Assembly: GCF_009933175.1 (NCBI RefSeq)
Contig: NZ_MAEJ01000003.1
Location: 62,001 to 126,000 of the forward strand
Direction of reading: 5' to 3'
DNA length: 64,000 bases
From: Candidatus Enterococcus huntleyi
GTDB lineage: Bacteria > Bacillota > Bacilli > Lactobacillales > Enterococcaceae
Made by a program: the position numbers and the translations under genes. The number at the start of each line of letters is the position of its first letter. Within the stretch, counting starts at the first letter, position 1. Shown here in pieces: positions 28,006-36,235 of the stretch. The notes below the pieces were generated by a model. That model saw only the letters and a program-made list of their open reading frames with translations. It was not told where the DNA came from and searched no databases.

Positions 28006-28629
28006 GTGTTAGAAGCATTTATTTGGGATTTCGATGGAACCTTGTATGATACCTATCCAGTGATGGTGGATGCAGTCCAACAAACCTTATCGGATTATGG
28101 TTTTAAAGCTGACAAGGAATTGATTTATAAAGTAATGAAACAGCGCTCGACGAAAGAGTTGCGAGAACGCTATTCTTTGACAGAGGAACAATTTACACCA
28201 AAATTTCATAATTATGAAGCAGCGGATCAACGAATTTCACCGCCTTTCAAAGAAACCAAAGAGGTTTTAGAGCAAATTGTGAAAAACGGCGGAACTAATT
28301 ATGTTTTAACTCATCGTGGAACAGCCTCGACTTGGGAACTATTAAAACACGATCAATTAGATACATTGGTGGAGGAAGTTATTGGCTTGGACATGGATTT
28401 TCCAAGAAAGCCTGATCCAACTTCATTAAATTTTTTAATCGAAAAATATGGTTTAAATAAGGAAAATACCATTATGATTGGTGATCGAAAACTTGATATT
28501 GACGCGGGAATAAACGCCAATGTTGTGACATGTTTATTTGATATTGATCACTTTTTAGGTGAAGTCAATGCGACTCATGTGGTGCATAATCTAAAAGATA
28601 TTCTCAGCTTACCTCATACAGAAGAGTAA
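28006..28629 (+). CDS. HAD-superfamily hydrolase (phosphoglycolate phosphatase-like)
   Basis: A cytoplasmic phosphatase of the HAD class with a small alpha cap. Motif I is DFDGTLYDT near residues 8-16, motif II contains THRG, and motifs III-IV are the lysine in PRKPDPTSL and IGDRKLDID. Length 207 residues. The start is GTG at 28006 behind AGGGGGA. The substrate is unknown; such enzymes act on phosphoglycolate, sugar phosphates or nucleotides. Last gene of the ACT-UPF0210 operon. Confidence 0.88.
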   Translation: MLEAFIWDFDGTLYDTYPVMVDAVQQTLSDYGFKADKELIYKVMKQRSTKELRERYSLTEEQFTPKFHNYEAADQRISPPFKETKEVLEQIVKNGGTNYVLTHRGTASTWELLKHDQLDTLVEEVIGLDMDFPRKPDPTSLNFLIEKYGLNKENTIMIGDRKLDIDAGINANVVTCLFDIDHFLGEVNATHVVHNLKDILSLPHTEE

Positions 28630-28763
28630 ATTTTTACATACTTAATGTCTGTTACTAAACTTTTGAGCATCCTTAGGTAGAAATTTAGCCGATTTTTCTC
28701 TAGATTTTCTGTAAGATGCTGGGTTAAAATTATCTTAAAAATAGAGTGTTATTTATATGGTTA

Positions 28764-28772
28764 TGCTATAAT
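28764..28772 (+). promoter_or_regulatory. Extended -10 promoter before the DUF1149 gene
   Basis: TGCTATAAT (28764-28772) is a perfect extended -10, 24 bp before the preferred start codon. No good -35 is visible. Confidence 0.5.
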
Positions 28773-28795
28773 TTGTATGAAGGAGTGTGATTTTT

Positions 28796-29185
28796 GTGGA
28801 ATTAAAAAGACACAAAGAAATCGTTGAAGCGTTTCACTTTGATAAAAAAAATCCTGAAGTGGAAGCTGAAACAGAGTTAAAGGTTGGTTTTGCCCCTTTG
28901 ACATCCAGTGATCCAGACTATCCAAAAGAAAATAGCATCATTGGCGTGAGATTGGAATTCAAAGTAGTATTTGAAGAGTTTCTTCTTTCAGGTGCTGTTA
29001 GTCAAGTAAATCATTTTATCAATCAAAAAATTGATAGCCAAGATGATTTGAGTCAAGAGGAAGCAGATAAATTAGTCGCTCCTCTGTTTGATATCGTTAA
29101 GCGGATGACTTACGAAATTACTGAAATTGCCTTAGATCAACCAGGTGTTGAATTAAACTTTCAATCACAAAAAAAACCTGAATAA
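28796..29185 (+). CDS. DUF1149 family protein (SecB-like fold)
   Basis: A small cytoplasmic protein found in streptococci, enterococci and relatives, with unknown function and a predicted SecB-like fold. The chain MELKRHKEIVEAFHFDKKN followed by alternating beta strands and a conserved C-terminal helix matches the family. The GTG at 28796, 10 bp after AGGAG, is preferred over the in-frame GTG at 28787, which lies only one base after that site; this gives 129 residues. A terminator follows. Confidence 0.85.
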   Translation: MELKRHKEIVEAFHFDKKNPEVEAETELKVGFAPLTSSDPDYPKENSIIGVRLEFKVVFEEFLLSGAVSQVNHFINQKIDSQDDLSQEEADKLVAPLFDIVKRMTYEITEIALDQPGVELNFQSQKKPE

Positions 29186-29214
29186 AATATACTAGAATAA
29201 CTAAGACTATTTTG

Positions 29215-29246
29215 ACTGTGCGGAGAAACATTCGTACAGTTTTTTT
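29215..29246 (+). terminator. Terminator after DUF1149 gene
   Basis: ACTGTGCG (29215-29222) pairs with CGTACAGT (29233-29240), with one G-T pair, followed by seven T residues. Confidence 0.75.
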
Positions 29247-29345
29247 GTCAGCTCCACTAGTATAAGTATAGTAATAGAATGGTATGCGTAGGCTAATAAT
29301 GGAATTGGGATTCACCTTGATGCATTCCTCGACCTTGCTTGATTT
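29241..29345. repeat. Structured intergenic repeat, copy A
   Basis: It begins in the terminator T-run with GTCAGCTCCACTAGTATAAG and continues with GAATGGTATGCGTAGGC, both shared with copy B1 at 31041. It is followed by a small hairpin (around 29300-29315) and a CCTTGC segment. The later part is diverged. Confidence 0.65.
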
Positions 29346-29399
29346 TTTAGAAACTGTTGTCAGCAAGACCTCTTTTTACCTTGCGATAGCTTTAAACTA

Positions 29400-29596
29400 T
29401 CACGATTAGGGTATCCATATAAGAAAATAGAGCAAATTATTCCCAAAGTTTACTTATTTAAAGTAAACTAAGAATATCATGAAGGATTTGGTCTATCCAG
29501 ATTCTTCAAGTGTACTGTTGAAGAATGGTCACTGAGGAACCTTTACTTCCTATGATGGACTTGTCATTCATAAAAATTTTACGAGGAGGAAATGAA
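29400..29596 (+). promoter_or_regulatory. Leader of the cystine symporter gene with several stem-loops
   Basis: Three hairpins can be drawn in a row: AGTTTACTT with AAGTAAACT (about 29448-29470), ATTCTTCAA with TTGAAGAAT (about 29500-29526), and AGGAA with TTCCT (about 29535-29551). A GATAG/CTATC pair lies just upstream near 29383-29401. The arrangement could be a cis-regulatory leader. The conserved T-box sequence and S-box features are not present, so I cannot name a class. Confidence 0.35.
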
Positions 29597-30988
29597 ATGA
29601 CAACACTCATCACTGTTTTAGTGGTTCTGATTTTTGCGGTATTTCTGTACGGCTTCTATCAGTTACAAAAGCGTCATGCGAAATTCTCAACACGAGTATT
29701 TTCTGCATTAGGCGTAGGTATCATTTTTGGGTTATTGATTCAACTAATTTTAGGAACAAAAAGTGCGGCAACTGTTCAGGCAATGGACTGGATTAGCGTA
29801 GTCGGGAATGGCTATGTAGCCTTTCTACAAATGCTGATTATGCCTTTAGTTTTTGTTTCAATCGTGGGTGCCTTTACCAAAATGAAGGTCTCAGAAAAAT
29901 TAGGTAAGATTAGCGCGTCTGTTTTAGCGACTTTATTAGGGACAACCGCTGTGGCGGCCTTAATTGGTATCGGAACAACGCTATTATTCGGTTTACAAGG
30001 AGCAACTTTCACAGAAGGATCTGCAGAAACTGCTCGAATTGCTGAGTTAGCAACGCGTCAAGAAACAGTTGAAAACTTATCTGTTCCACAACAAATTTTA
30101 TCGTTTATTCCTAGAAATGTCTTTGCTGACTTCGCCGGTACACGAGCTACAAGTACCATCGGTGTGGTAATTTTTGCAGCCTTTGTGGGTGTGGCTTATC
30201 TTGGAATTAAGAGAAAAGCGCCTAAGGAAGCGGAATTTTTTGCAAATTTAATCGATAGTTTATACAAATTAACGATGCGAATTGTGACCTTAGTCTTACG
30301 CTTGACGCCTTACGGGGTATTAGCGTTAATGACGAATGTTATGGCGACAAGTGATTTTGCAGCGATTATGAACTTAGGAAAATTCGTCCTTGCTTCATAT
30401 GTCGCATTAATTCTAGTCTTAGTTGTACATTCATTGGTCTTAATATCGGTCAAAGTGAGTCCCATCACGTATTTCAAAAAAGCTTTCCCCGTCTTAAGCT
30501 TCGCGTTTACGTCACGTTCAAGTGCCGGAGCTTTACCTTTAAATATTGAAACACAAACCAAAGCCTTAGGTGTCGATGAAGCAACAGCTAACTTTGCTGG
30601 AAGCTTTGGCTTATCGATTGGACAAAATGGCTGTGCCGGTGTTTATCCAGCAATGCTCGCTACCATCGTTGCACCAACTGTTGGTATCGATGTCTTCAGT
30701 TTAGAATTTATTTTGATGTTAGTAGCTGTTGTAACAATCAGTTCATTCGGTGTAGCCGGAGTCGGTGGGGGTGCAACATTCGCTTCACTAATCGTCCTAG
30801 GCTCAATGAACTTGCCTGTAGCCATTGTCGGACTTGTAATTTCAGTAGAGCCATTAATCGACATGGCTAGAACAGCCGTAAACGTCAGCGACAGTATGTT
30901 AGCCGGCGTCGTAACAAGTAGCCACATCAAAGAATTAAATCGAGAAACACTAAACGACAGTACCAAGCTTATTGATGTACAAGCATAA
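29597..30988 (+). CDS. tcyP: L-cystine:cation symporter, TcyP type
   Basis: A secondary transporter of the dicarboxylate/amino acid:cation symporter family that should import cystine. The ATG at 29597 lies just behind GAGGAGGAAATG and gives 463 residues, the same length as Bacillus TcyP; the frame is open to 29525, but that start has no ribosome binding site. It has eight membrane helices plus re-entrant loops; FAFTSRSSAGALPLNIETQ is the serine-rich loop and GLSIGQNGCAGVYPAM resembles the TcyP/YdjN subgroup rather than glutamate carriers. Flanked by structured repeats on both sides. Confidence 0.85.
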   Translation: MTTLITVLVVLIFAVFLYGFYQLQKRHAKFSTRVFSALGVGIIFGLLIQLILGTKSAATVQAMDWISVVGNGYVAFLQMLIMPLVFVSIVGAFTKMKVSEKLGKISASVLATLLGTTAVAALIGIGTTLLFGLQGATFTEGSAETARIAELATRQETVENLSVPQQILSFIPRNVFADFAGTRATSTIGVVIFAAFVGVAYLGIKRKAPKEAEFFANLIDSLYKLTMRIVTLVLRLTPYGVLALMTNVMATSDFAAIMNLGKFVLASYVALILVLVVHSLVLISVKVSPITYFKKAFPVLSFAFTSRSSAGALPLNIETQTKALGVDEATANFAGSFGLSIGQNGCAGVYPAMLATIVAPTVGIDVFSLEFILMLVAVVTISSFGVAGVGGGATFASLIVLGSMNLPVAIVGLVISVEPLIDMARTAVNVSDSMLAGVVTSSHIKELNRETLNDSTKLIDVQA

Positions 30989-31018
30989 AACTTTATAAAA
31001 GAAATACAACTCTCAATT

Positions 31019-31047
31019 AACAAGGCCTAACCAGCCTTGTTTTTTTG
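31019..31047 (+). terminator. Terminator after tcyP
   Basis: A perfect 8-bp stem AACAAGGC (31019-31026) with GCCTTGTT (31034-31041) runs into eight T residues. Confidence 0.8.
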
Positions 31048-31145
31048 TCAGTTCCACTAATATAAGTACATTAGTGGAATGGTATGCGTAGGCCGATAAA
31101 GGGAAAATGTTTCATTTTCCTTCCATACTTGGCCCTAGAGCCAGA
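31041..31145. repeat. Structured intergenic repeat, copy B1
   Basis: The copy starts in the tcyP terminator T-run with GTCAGTTCCACTAATATAAG. CCACTAAT pairs with ATTAGTGG downstream. Then come GGTATGCGTAGGCCGATAAA, an 8-bp hairpin with a three-base loop (31102-31109 with 31113-31120), and TTCCATACTTGGCCCTA. TAGGCC can pair with GGCC(C)TA around the hairpin. Confidence 0.75.
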
Positions 31146-31170
31146 ATCGTTCATACAGGAACACACAGTT

Positions 31171-31264
31171 GAGGTAATATAAGACCATCTAGCAGAATAG
31201 TATGCATAGGCCTATAAAGTGAACTGAAACAGTTCATTACCTTAAAACTGGTCTTAGCTGCCAA
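31171..31264. repeat. Structured intergenic repeat, copy B2
   Basis: It shares TAATATAAG, GAATAGTATGCATAGGCC and ATAAAG with B1. Its central hairpin has the same geometry, 7 bp and three loop bases (31220-31226 with 31230-31236), but a different sequence. The outer TAGGCC pairs with GGTC(T)TA, conserving the bulged base with a G-C to G-T change. Confidence 0.7.
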
Positions 31265-31289
31265 GTCCAGTTACAAAATTTTGCAGTAA

Positions 31290-31352
31290 CTCAGGGATAA
31301 TTGTGAAATGGAACATTTCACTTCCTCACTTGCCCTTAATCATAGAAGATTA
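31290..31352. repeat. Structured intergenic repeat, copy B3 (partial)
   Basis: A third hairpin of the same geometry, GTGAAATG with CATTTCAC around a GAA loop (31303-31321), is flanked by AGGGATAATT before and TTCCTCACTTGCCCTTA after. The 5' part of the unit is missing or too diverged to recognise. Confidence 0.55.
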
Positions 31353-31457
31353 GCTATTGATTTTCTATTTCATGGAACTAGCCTTCCCACCAATCTTTTG
31401 TTACACTAGGCAAAGAGCTGTTTTAGCTAGTAGAAACTTAAAATTAGGAGTGACTAT

Positions 31458-31829
31458 ATGTTTACAAATCAAATAAAAATCATGCTTTATGTTGATCACG
31501 TGGAAGAATCGGCGAGTTTTTGGAAGTCTTTAGGTTTCTATGAGTTTGAGCGTCAAGAGATGGATGGGACGTTGATTGTTGAGATTGGCCCGTCAAAAGA
31601 TGCAGAGAGTCGTTTTGTGTTGTATGATCGGAAATTTATTGAAGCTCATTCACCAGAGGTTGCTTTAAACTCACCATCAATTATGTTTGCTAGCGATGAT
31701 ATTATTTCTTTGTACAAAAAAATGCAAGAGCAGAAGGTCGTAATGGGCGATTTAGTGCAACTTGGCGAAGAAATGGTCTTTAATTTTTCTGATAATGATG
31801 GAAATTATTTTGCGGTGTCAGGAAAATAA
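31458..31829 (+). CDS. VOC-superfamily (glyoxalase/bleomycin-resistance fold) protein
   Basis: The 123-residue protein has the two beta-alpha-beta-beta-beta units of the vicinal oxygen chelate fold: IKIMLYVDHVEESASFWKSLGFYEF at the start and FNFSDNDGNYFAVSG at the end. Members include metal-dependent glyoxalases, dioxygenases and drug-binding resistance proteins. The metal ligands cannot be assigned with confidence, so the activity is unknown. It is a single-gene unit with AATTAGGAG before the ATG. Confidence 0.82.
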   Translation: MFTNQIKIMLYVDHVEESASFWKSLGFYEFERQEMDGTLIVEIGPSKDAESRFVLYDRKFIEAHSPEVALNSPSIMFASDDIISLYKKMQEQKVVMGDLVQLGEEMVFNFSDNDGNYFAVSGK

Positions 31830-31888
31830 TTGGTCAAATTTGTTTATTCACAAATGCTTTTAAAAGTAGTTGTTTTCTTCTAAGTGAG

Positions 31889-31904
31889 AAAGCAATTGCT
31901 TTTT
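31889..31904 (+). terminator. Possible weak terminator after the VOC gene
   Basis: AAAGC-AATT-GCTTTTT gives a 5-bp stem followed by T residues. It is short, so this is tentative. Confidence 0.35.
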
Positions 31905-32044
31905 ATTTGTTTTAACAGAAATAACTTCTGATAAAATTTAAAGAAAAAGAACATTTTTGTTTTTTTATACACAAGCTAATACATGGTTTTCTAAAAAATA
32001 GTTTTTTATAATTAAGGAGATATTGATTGAAAGGGAGAAAGACT

Positions 32045-32998
32045 ATGGATTATCGTGTACTACTTTACTATAATTATACTACTATTGAGGACCCTGAGGC
32101 TTTTGCCAAAGAGCATCTACAATTGTGTAATAGCTTGAATTTAAAAGGCCGAATCTTGGTGGCTAATGAAGGAATTAATGGAACTCTATCTGGTACTGTT
32201 GAAGATACCGAGAAATATATGGAAGCGATGCATAACGATGCGCGCTTTGCCGATACGTATTTTAAAATGGATAAAAGTGAAGGTCATGCCTTTAAAAAAA
32301 TGTTCGTTCGTCCTCGTCCAGAGCTTGTGTCATTAAAATTGGAAGATGATATTAATCCCCATGAATTGACAGGCCAATATCTTGAGCCAGCAGAGTTTAA
32401 AGAGGCTTTGTTAGATGAAGATACGGTTGTGATTGATGCCCGCAATGATTATGAATATGATTTGGGCCATTTTCGTGGAGCTGTTCGCCCAGATATTCGC
32501 AGTTTCCGTGAGTTACCTCAATGGATTCGCGATAATAAAGAACAATTTATGGATAAAAAAGTTGTGACTTATTGTACAGGTGGTATTCGTTGTGAAAAAT
32601 TCTCAGGTTGGCTAGTGCGTGAGGGTTTTAAAGATGTTGCTCAGTTGCATGGTGGTATCACAGCTTATGGAAAAGACGAAGCGACGCGCGGGGAATTATG
32701 GGATGGGAAAATGTACGTTTTCGATGAACGAATCAGTGTCGAAATCAATTCTGTTGACAAACAAATTGTTGGTCGCGATTGGTTTGACAATACACCATGC
32801 GAACGTTATGTGAATTGTGCTAATCCGGAATGTAACCGTCAAATTCTATGTTCTGAAGAAAATGAAGCTAAACATCTAGGTGGCTGTTCTTATGAATGTA
32901 GTGCTCACCCAAATAACCGTTACACAGAAAAACATGGTATCTCACAAGAAGAAAAAGCAGCTAAACTAGAAGCTTTAAAAGTAGAAATGGCTGTATAA
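32045..32998 (+). CDS. trhO: tRNA uridine(34) hydroxylase TrhO (rhodanese-like)
   Basis: TrhO (formerly YceA/YbfQ) makes 5-hydroxyuridine at the wobble position of tRNAs, using oxygen. The 317-residue chain from ATG 32045 (behind AAGGGAG; an upstream TTG at 32027 is unlikely) has an N-terminal acylphosphatase-like domain ([15 protein letters not shown]), a rhodanese domain with [16 protein letters not shown] and the active-site loop [16 protein letters not shown], and a C-terminal cysteine-rich part ([15 protein letters not shown]). Length and domain order are normal. Confidence 0.93.
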   Translation: MDYRVLLYYNYTTIEDPEAFAKEHLQLCNSLNLKGRILVANEGINGTLSGTVEDTEKYMEAMHNDARFADTYFKMDKSEGHAFKKMFVRPRPELVSLKLEDDINPHELTGQYLEPAEFKEALLDEDTVVIDARNDYEYDLGHFRGAVRPDIRSFRELPQWIRDNKEQFMDKKVVTYCTGGIRCEKFSGWLVREGFKDVAQLHGGITAYGKDEATRGELWDGKMYVFDERISVEINSVDKQIVGRDWFDNTPCERYVNCANPECNRQILCSEENEAKHLGGCSYECSAHPNNRYTEKHGISQEEKAAKLEALKVEMAV

Positions 32999-33008
32999 TA
33001 AGATAGGC

Positions 33009-33047
33009 AAAAAGATTGAACCAGTAACATACAGGTTCAGTCTTTTT
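33009..33047 (+). terminator. Terminator after trhO
   Basis: A 14-bp stem with one G-T pair (33009-33022 with 33034-33047) ends in five T residues. Confidence 0.8.
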
Positions 33048-33115
33048 GTCAGTTCTACTAATATGAGTATCTTAGTAAAAGGGGAGCATATCAAGCACTT
33101 CGTGTTCTATTTCAT
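33043..33115. repeat. Structured intergenic repeat, copy C
   Basis: The copy begins in the trhO terminator with TTTTTGTCAGTTCTACTAAT, almost the same as copies A and B1. TACTAA can pair with TTAGTA. An AGCAC-TTC-GTGTT hairpin with a three-base loop follows near 33094-33106. The GGTATGCGTAGGC segment is lost. Confidence 0.5.
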
Positions 33116-33177
33116 CAACGCTTATTCTTGATTTCTATTAGAGAATTGACGTATAGTTGAAGGGATAGGAGGGGAAC

Positions 33178-33912
33178 ATGATGAAACCTTATGTCTATGT
33201 AATTAGCGATATTCATGGCGAGTACGAACTATTTGAACAGCTGATTGACTACTTTGACCCGACAATTCATCAACTTGTTTTAATCGGCGATTTGAACGAT
33301 CGAGGTCCGAAAACAAAAGATTCTTTTCTACTTGGAATGAGACTAGCTAAAGAATACGATGCAATCTATTTGAGAGGAAATCACGAAGAATATTTTCTTG
33401 AATTTCTAGTGGCCCCCGAAGATTGGGCATCGATGTATTTTCGTAATGGAGGGAAGGAAACAATCGAAAGTCTGCTGCATAAAGGAGCAACTGAAGAGTA
33501 TTCGCCGACAGAGATTTCCATGATGATTCGTAGTCGTTATCGTGAATTGATTGATTTTCTTGTCGAGCGTCCATTATATTATGAATGGCAAAATTATCTT
33601 TTTGTTCATGCCGGTGTCGATTTAACAAAGTCAGATTGGCACAAGACTAGTGCACATGATTTCATGTGGATTCGTGAACCTTTCCATACGGGAAAAAATA
33701 AAACAGGAAAAACAATTGTCTTTGGTCATACCATTACTCCGATGCTTCATGGGGATATGCAAACAACTGATTTGTGGATTTCTGATAATAAAATAGGGAT
33801 TGATGGTGGAGCCGTTTTTGGTGGCTCGGTTCATGGAGTTATTTTTAATGAGCGCGGGATTGTTCAAGATATCGAATATCAAAATATGAATGGTCCGTGG
33901 CAACCAGAATAA
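33178..33912 (+). CDS. Calcineurin-like metallophosphatase (Ser/Thr phosphatase-like)
   Basis: The 244-residue protein carries all metallophosphatase motifs: DIHGEY (metal 1), GDLNDRGP, RGNHEEYFL and FGHT near the C-terminus. It is closest in type to bacterial PrpA/PrpE-like protein phosphatases and symmetrical Ap4A hydrolases. The substrate, protein phosphate or dinucleotide, cannot be decided here. There are two adjacent ATGs (33178 and 33181) behind AGGAGGGG; the first is used. No signal peptide, so cytoplasmic. Confidence 0.88.
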   Translation: MMKPYVYVISDIHGEYELFEQLIDYFDPTIHQLVLIGDLNDRGPKTKDSFLLGMRLAKEYDAIYLRGNHEEYFLEFLVAPEDWASMYFRNGGKETIESLLHKGATEEYSPTEISMMIRSRYRELIDFLVERPLYYEWQNYLFVHAGVDLTKSDWHKTSAHDFMWIREPFHTGKNKTGKTIVFGHTITPMLHGDMQTTDLWISDNKIGIDGGAVFGGSVHGVIFNERGIVQDIEYQNMNGPWQPE

Positions 33913-33929
33913 ATTTTATTGCTAACTAG

Positions 33930-33958
33930 GGATGGAAGAAATATTTCTATCCTTTTTT
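33930..33958 (+). terminator. Terminator after the metallophosphatase gene
   Basis: An 8-bp stem with one G-T pair (33930-33937 with 33945-33952) is followed by six T residues. Confidence 0.75.
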
Positions 33959-34048
33959 AGCGTTCAAAACCCTAAGATATTACGTCTGCCCAATGTATCA
34001 AATTTGTGGTAAAATAGGCGAGTATGCATTGTAAAGTGAGGGGAAAAC

Positions 34049-36235
34049 ATGGCAGAAAATTTAAATCAAGAAATCATTCAGCTGGTTCAAAAAGAACTTT
34101 CTGAATTTCGTCCAAAACAACTAACAACCGTTTTAACTTTATTAAGTGAAGGAAACACGGTTCCTTTTATTGCGCGTTACAGAAAAGAAATGACTGATAG
34201 TTTGGATGAAGTCCAAATTCGACAAATTGAAGAACGCTATGCTTATTTAGAGAACCTTGAAAAAAGAAAAGAAGAAGTTATTCGTTTAATTAATGAACAA
34301 GAAAAATTAACGGATGAGTTAGCTGCTTCTATTAGAAATGCGACTAAAATGCAACAGGTGGAAGATTTATATCGTCCTTATAAACAAAAACGTCGAACAA
34401 AAGCGACGATTGCCAAAGAAAATGGTTTGGAACCTTTTGCTACATGGTTGCTAACATTTCCGAAAGATGCAGATGTTTATGCTGAAGCAAAAAGCTATAT
34501 TAATGAAGAAAAAGAAGTTCATACACCTGAAGAAGTGCTTCAAGGGGCTCATGAAATTATTGCTGAGCAGGTCAGCGATGAAGCGAAATTCCGGACATGG
34601 ATTCGCTCTTTAACTTACAATAAAGGGTTATACAATAGCACGGTAAAAGATCAACAGAAAGATGAAAAATCAGTTTATGAGATGTATTATGATTTTTCTG
34701 AACCCGTTCATAAAATGGTCTCTCATCGGATTCTTGCGACGAATCGTGGGGAGAAAGAAGACATCTTGAAAGTTGCTTTAAGTGTTGATGAAGAAAAGAT
34801 TGCTGCTTATTTAGAAAGACAGTTAATTAAAGAGGCAGATTCTCCTGCAGCTCCGTTCATCCGTGAAGCTTACCAAGACAGCTATAAACGATTTATTGGT
34901 CCAGCGATTGAGCGCGAAATCCGTAATGAATTGACTGAAAAAGCTGATGAACAAGCGATTGCTATTTTTGGTGAAAACTTGCGGAATTTGTTATTACAAT
35001 CACCTTTGAAAGGGAAAGTTGTGTTGGGCTTTGACCCAGCCTACCGAACAGGCTGTAAGTTGGCCATCGTCGATGAGACTGGGAAAGTCTTGGCAATTGA
35101 AGTCATCTATCCTCATAAACCGGCTTCTGGCGAGAAACGTGCGGCCACAGCTCCCGCATTTCGTAAATTAATTGAGACCTACAAAGTAGAAATGGTTGCG
35201 ATTGGGAATGGGACAGCGAGTCGCGAATCTGAATTATTCGTGGCGGAACAATTGAAACAGGTCAAACAAGAAGCCTTTTTCGTGATTGTTAATGAAGCGG
35301 GTGCTTCTGTCTATTCAGCAAGTGACATTGCTCGAACTGAATTTCCACATCTTCAAGTAGAAGAAAGAAGTGCTGTCAGCATTGCCCGTCGCTTGCAAGA
35401 TCCTCTAGCTGAGTTAGTCAAAATTGATCCTAAAGCGGTTGGTGTTGGTCAATATCAACATGATGTGTCACAAAAGCGTTTAGCTGAACAGTTAGACTTT
35501 GTAGTAGAAACAGCGGTTAACCAAGTCGGAGTCAATGCGAATACAGCGAGTCCTCAGTTACTGCAACACATCTCAGGATTAAATAAAACGACAGCGCAGA
35601 ATATTGTGACGTATCGTGAAGAAAATGGTGCCTTTACTGCGAGAAATCAATTGAAGAAAGTCCCACGTTTAGGACCTAAAGCTTATGAACAGGCGATTGG
35701 TTTCTTACGTATTCCAGATGGCAAAAATATCTTAGATAATACCGGGATTCACCCGGAAAGTTATTCGATAGCCAAAGAAATCTTAAAATTAGCTGAGTTG
35801 AAAGAAAAAGATTTAGGTACGGATCAATCCAAAGAACAATTACTACAATTAAATACGTCAAAAATTGCTGAACAACTAGAAGTCGGTAAGGAAACGCTGG
35901 CTGACATTATTTCTGGACTGGTTCAACCTGGTCGTGATATGCGTGAAGAAATGGCGGCACCGCTTCTAAGAAAAGATGTGCTTTCAATGGAAGATTTAAA
36001 ACCGGGAATGGAATTAGAAGGAACAGTCAGAAACGTGATTGATTTTGGAGCCTTTGTTGATATTGGCGTAAAACAAGATGGGCTTGTTCATATCTCAAAA
36101 CTGAGCAAAAAATTTGTTAAGCACCCAACTGATGTGGTCGCTGTCGGTGATGTGGTGACGGTCTGGGTGGAACAAGTCGATAGCAATAAAGGAAGAATTA
36201 GTTTGACGATGCTATCGCCTTATCAAGAAAAATGA
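34049..36235 (+). CDS. tex: Tex family S1 RNA-binding transcription accessory protein
   Basis: Tex is a nucleic-acid-binding protein related to eukaryotic Spt6. The 728-residue chain has the N-terminal helical Tex domain (FIARYRKEMTDSLDEVQIRQ), a YqgF/RNase-H-like domain (VLGFDPAYRTGCKLAIVDETGKV, about 325-450), a helix-hairpin-helix pair (LNKTTAQNIVTYREENGAF), and a C-terminal S1 domain (GMELEGTVRNVIDFGAFVDIG). Length and order are normal. ATG 34049 is behind GTGAGGGG. The stop overlaps the SprT-like start by 4 bp (ATGA). Confidence 0.95.
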   Translation: MAENLNQEIIQLVQKELSEFRPKQLTTVLTLLSEGNTVPFIARYRKEMTDSLDEVQIRQIEERYAYLENLEKRKEEVIRLINEQEKLTDELAASIRNATKMQQVEDLYRPYKQKRRTKATIAKENGLEPFATWLLTFPKDADVYAEAKSYINEEKEVHTPEEVLQGAHEIIAEQVSDEAKFRTWIRSLTYNKGLYNSTVKDQQKDEKSVYEMYYDFSEPVHKMVSHRILATNRGEKEDILKVALSVDEEKIAAYLERQLIKEADSPAAPFIREAYQDSYKRFIGPAIEREIRNELTEKADEQAIAIFGENLRNLLLQSPLKGKVVLGFDPAYRTGCKLAIVDETGKVLAIEVIYPHKPASGEKRAATAPAFRKLIETYKVEMVAIGNGTASRESELFVAEQLKQVKQEAFFVIVNEAGASVYSASDIARTEFPHLQVEERSAVSIARRLQDPLAELVKIDPKAVGVGQYQHDVSQKRLAEQLDFVVETAVNQVGVNANTASPQLLQHISGLNKTTAQNIVTYREENGAFTARNQLKKVPRLGPKAYEQAIGFLRIPDGKNILDNTGIHPESYSIAKEILKLAELKEKDLGTDQSKEQLLQLNTSKIAEQLEVGKETLADIISGLVQPGRDMREEMAAPLLRKDVLSMEDLKPGMELEGTVRNVIDFGAFVDIGVKQDGLVHISKLSKKFVKHPTDVVAVGDVVTVWVEQVDSNKGRISLTMLSPYQEK

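Noticed and set aside
29400-29596. T-box riboswitch in the tcyP leader
   Set aside because: The conserved T-box sequence and a terminator/antiterminator pair are not found.
30643-31023. Minus-strand 126-codon open frame overlapping the end of tcyP
   Set aside because: It crosses the tcyP terminator, is low in complexity and lies opposite conserved membrane helices.
31041-31352. CRISPR-like array at the three structured repeats
   Set aside because: Units are diverged, too long and unevenly spaced, and no cas gene is nearby.
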